Notes under the pieces: generated by a model | Seen by the model: only the letters and a program-made list of their open reading frames with translations | The model's database searches: none | What the model was told of the DNA's origin: nothing | Made by a program: the position numbers and the translations under genes | DNA from: an uncultured Duncaniella sp. | Lineage (GTDB): Bacteria; Bacteroidota; Bacteroidia; Bacteroidales; Muribaculaceae | DNA: 64,000 nucleotides | NCBI GenBank assembly: GCA_910589485.1 | Contig: CAJUSW010000013.1 | Location: 23,815 to 87,814, forward strand | Direction: 5' to 3' | Shown here: piece after piece, positions 63,833-64,000 of the stretch | Position numbering within the stretch: position 1 is the stretch's first letter | How the letters are laid out: each line of letters opens with the position of its first letter

Positions 63833-63895
63833 CAAACTGTCAGTCATAACGGAAATAAAATCTGCCGAAGGTTCTCACTGAGGCGTATATAATCC

Positions 63896-63951
63896 GAAAA
63901 ACGAAATGTGATACCCAGGAAAAACGAAATGTATTGATTTTTTTATTTCGT
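63896..63951. repeat. ACGAAATG direct and inverted repeats
   Basis: GAAAAACGAAATGT occurs at 63896-63909 and 63919-63932 (period 23 bp). The inverted core ATTTCGT follows at 63945-63951. They precede the ATG at 63977 and look like regulator or recombinase binding sites. Confidence 0.55.
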
Positions 63952-63976
63952 ATCTTAAGATAGAGGAAAAGTAGCC

Positions 63977-64000
63977 ATGGCAGAACTGCGATACGAAACG
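63977..64000 (+). CDS. Possible start of a gene cut by the window edge
   Basis: An ATG at 63977 opens a frame of eight codons (MAELRYET) to the window end, preceded by an AGAGGAAAAG stretch and the repeats above. Too short to identify. Confidence 0.3.

Overview
The window looks like a chromosomal segment of a gut Bacteroidales, most plausibly a Muribaculaceae-type genome. The evidence is a SusC/SusD polysaccharide-utilisation operon, lipoproteins with the Bacteroidetes style of lipobox, spermidine synthesis by the carboxynorspermidine route, and promoters of the Bacteroidetes type (TTG, about 20 nt, TANNTTTG). Four such promoters have a spacer of exactly 20 nt. The host genes are moderately GC-rich; the phage genes near the right end are clearly more AT-rich. 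The assignment to a family is inference.

Region 1 (1-770): the 3' end of an Fkp-type fucokinase gene on the plus strand, then terminator hairpins between convergent genes. Region 2 (770-19600): an eleven-gene minus-strand polyuronate (alginate-type) utilisation operon, about 17.6 kb. In order of transcription it encodes SusC, SusD, a TIG/IPT surface lipoprotein, a PL6 lyase, a PL17 oligoalginate lyase, a KdgF cupin, an ACS-type MFS uronate transporter, an SDR reductase, an esterase fused to a jelly-roll lyase, a second free-standing lyase of the same type, and an exported protein of unknown function. A divergent FCD-type GntR regulator lies next to it. Palindromes of the form ATTGGT-N2-ACCAAT, which resemble the hexuronate-regulator (UxuR/ExuR) operator, sit over the susC promoter and between the two promoters. 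The inferred flow is surface capture and import (SusCD), cleavage by PL6, PL17 and the jelly-roll lyases, linearisation of unsaturated uronates by KdgF, inner-membrane uptake by the MFS protein, and reduction by the SDR. The fused esterase suggests an acetylated substrate. A GH28 enzyme lies beyond the regulator.

Region 3 (21-53.8 kb): mostly housekeeping genes. These are trkA-trkH, an hisS-mlaE-mlaF-rRNA/tRNA methyltransferase cluster, nfo, several MFS transporters, an exported beta-helix protein, a flippase-like/NfeD/unknown membrane protein cluster, a carboxynorspermidine dehydrogenase, a Bax-inhibitor protein, argS, an ABC-2 exporter, an ECF sigma factor with a small membrane partner, pyrB-pyrI-flavin reductase-glyA, fabI, an MFS transporter and an AI-2E family protein. 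Three intergenic spaces carry long inverted or tandem repeats; the one at 42786-42979 forms a 35-pair stem whose only departures from Watson-Crick pairing are G-U pairs.

Region 4 (53.9-64 kb): tRNA-Pro(GGG) followed by a tyrosine integrase and two phage tail genes (tape measure and a tail-associated protein), read towards the integrase. The phage module stops abruptly at about 61.6 kb, where a 1.2 kb hairpin-dense stretch without a convincing gene begins. After it come a second tyrosine recombinase and a repeat-rich upstream region at the window edge. This looks like a truncated prophage joined to another mobile element.
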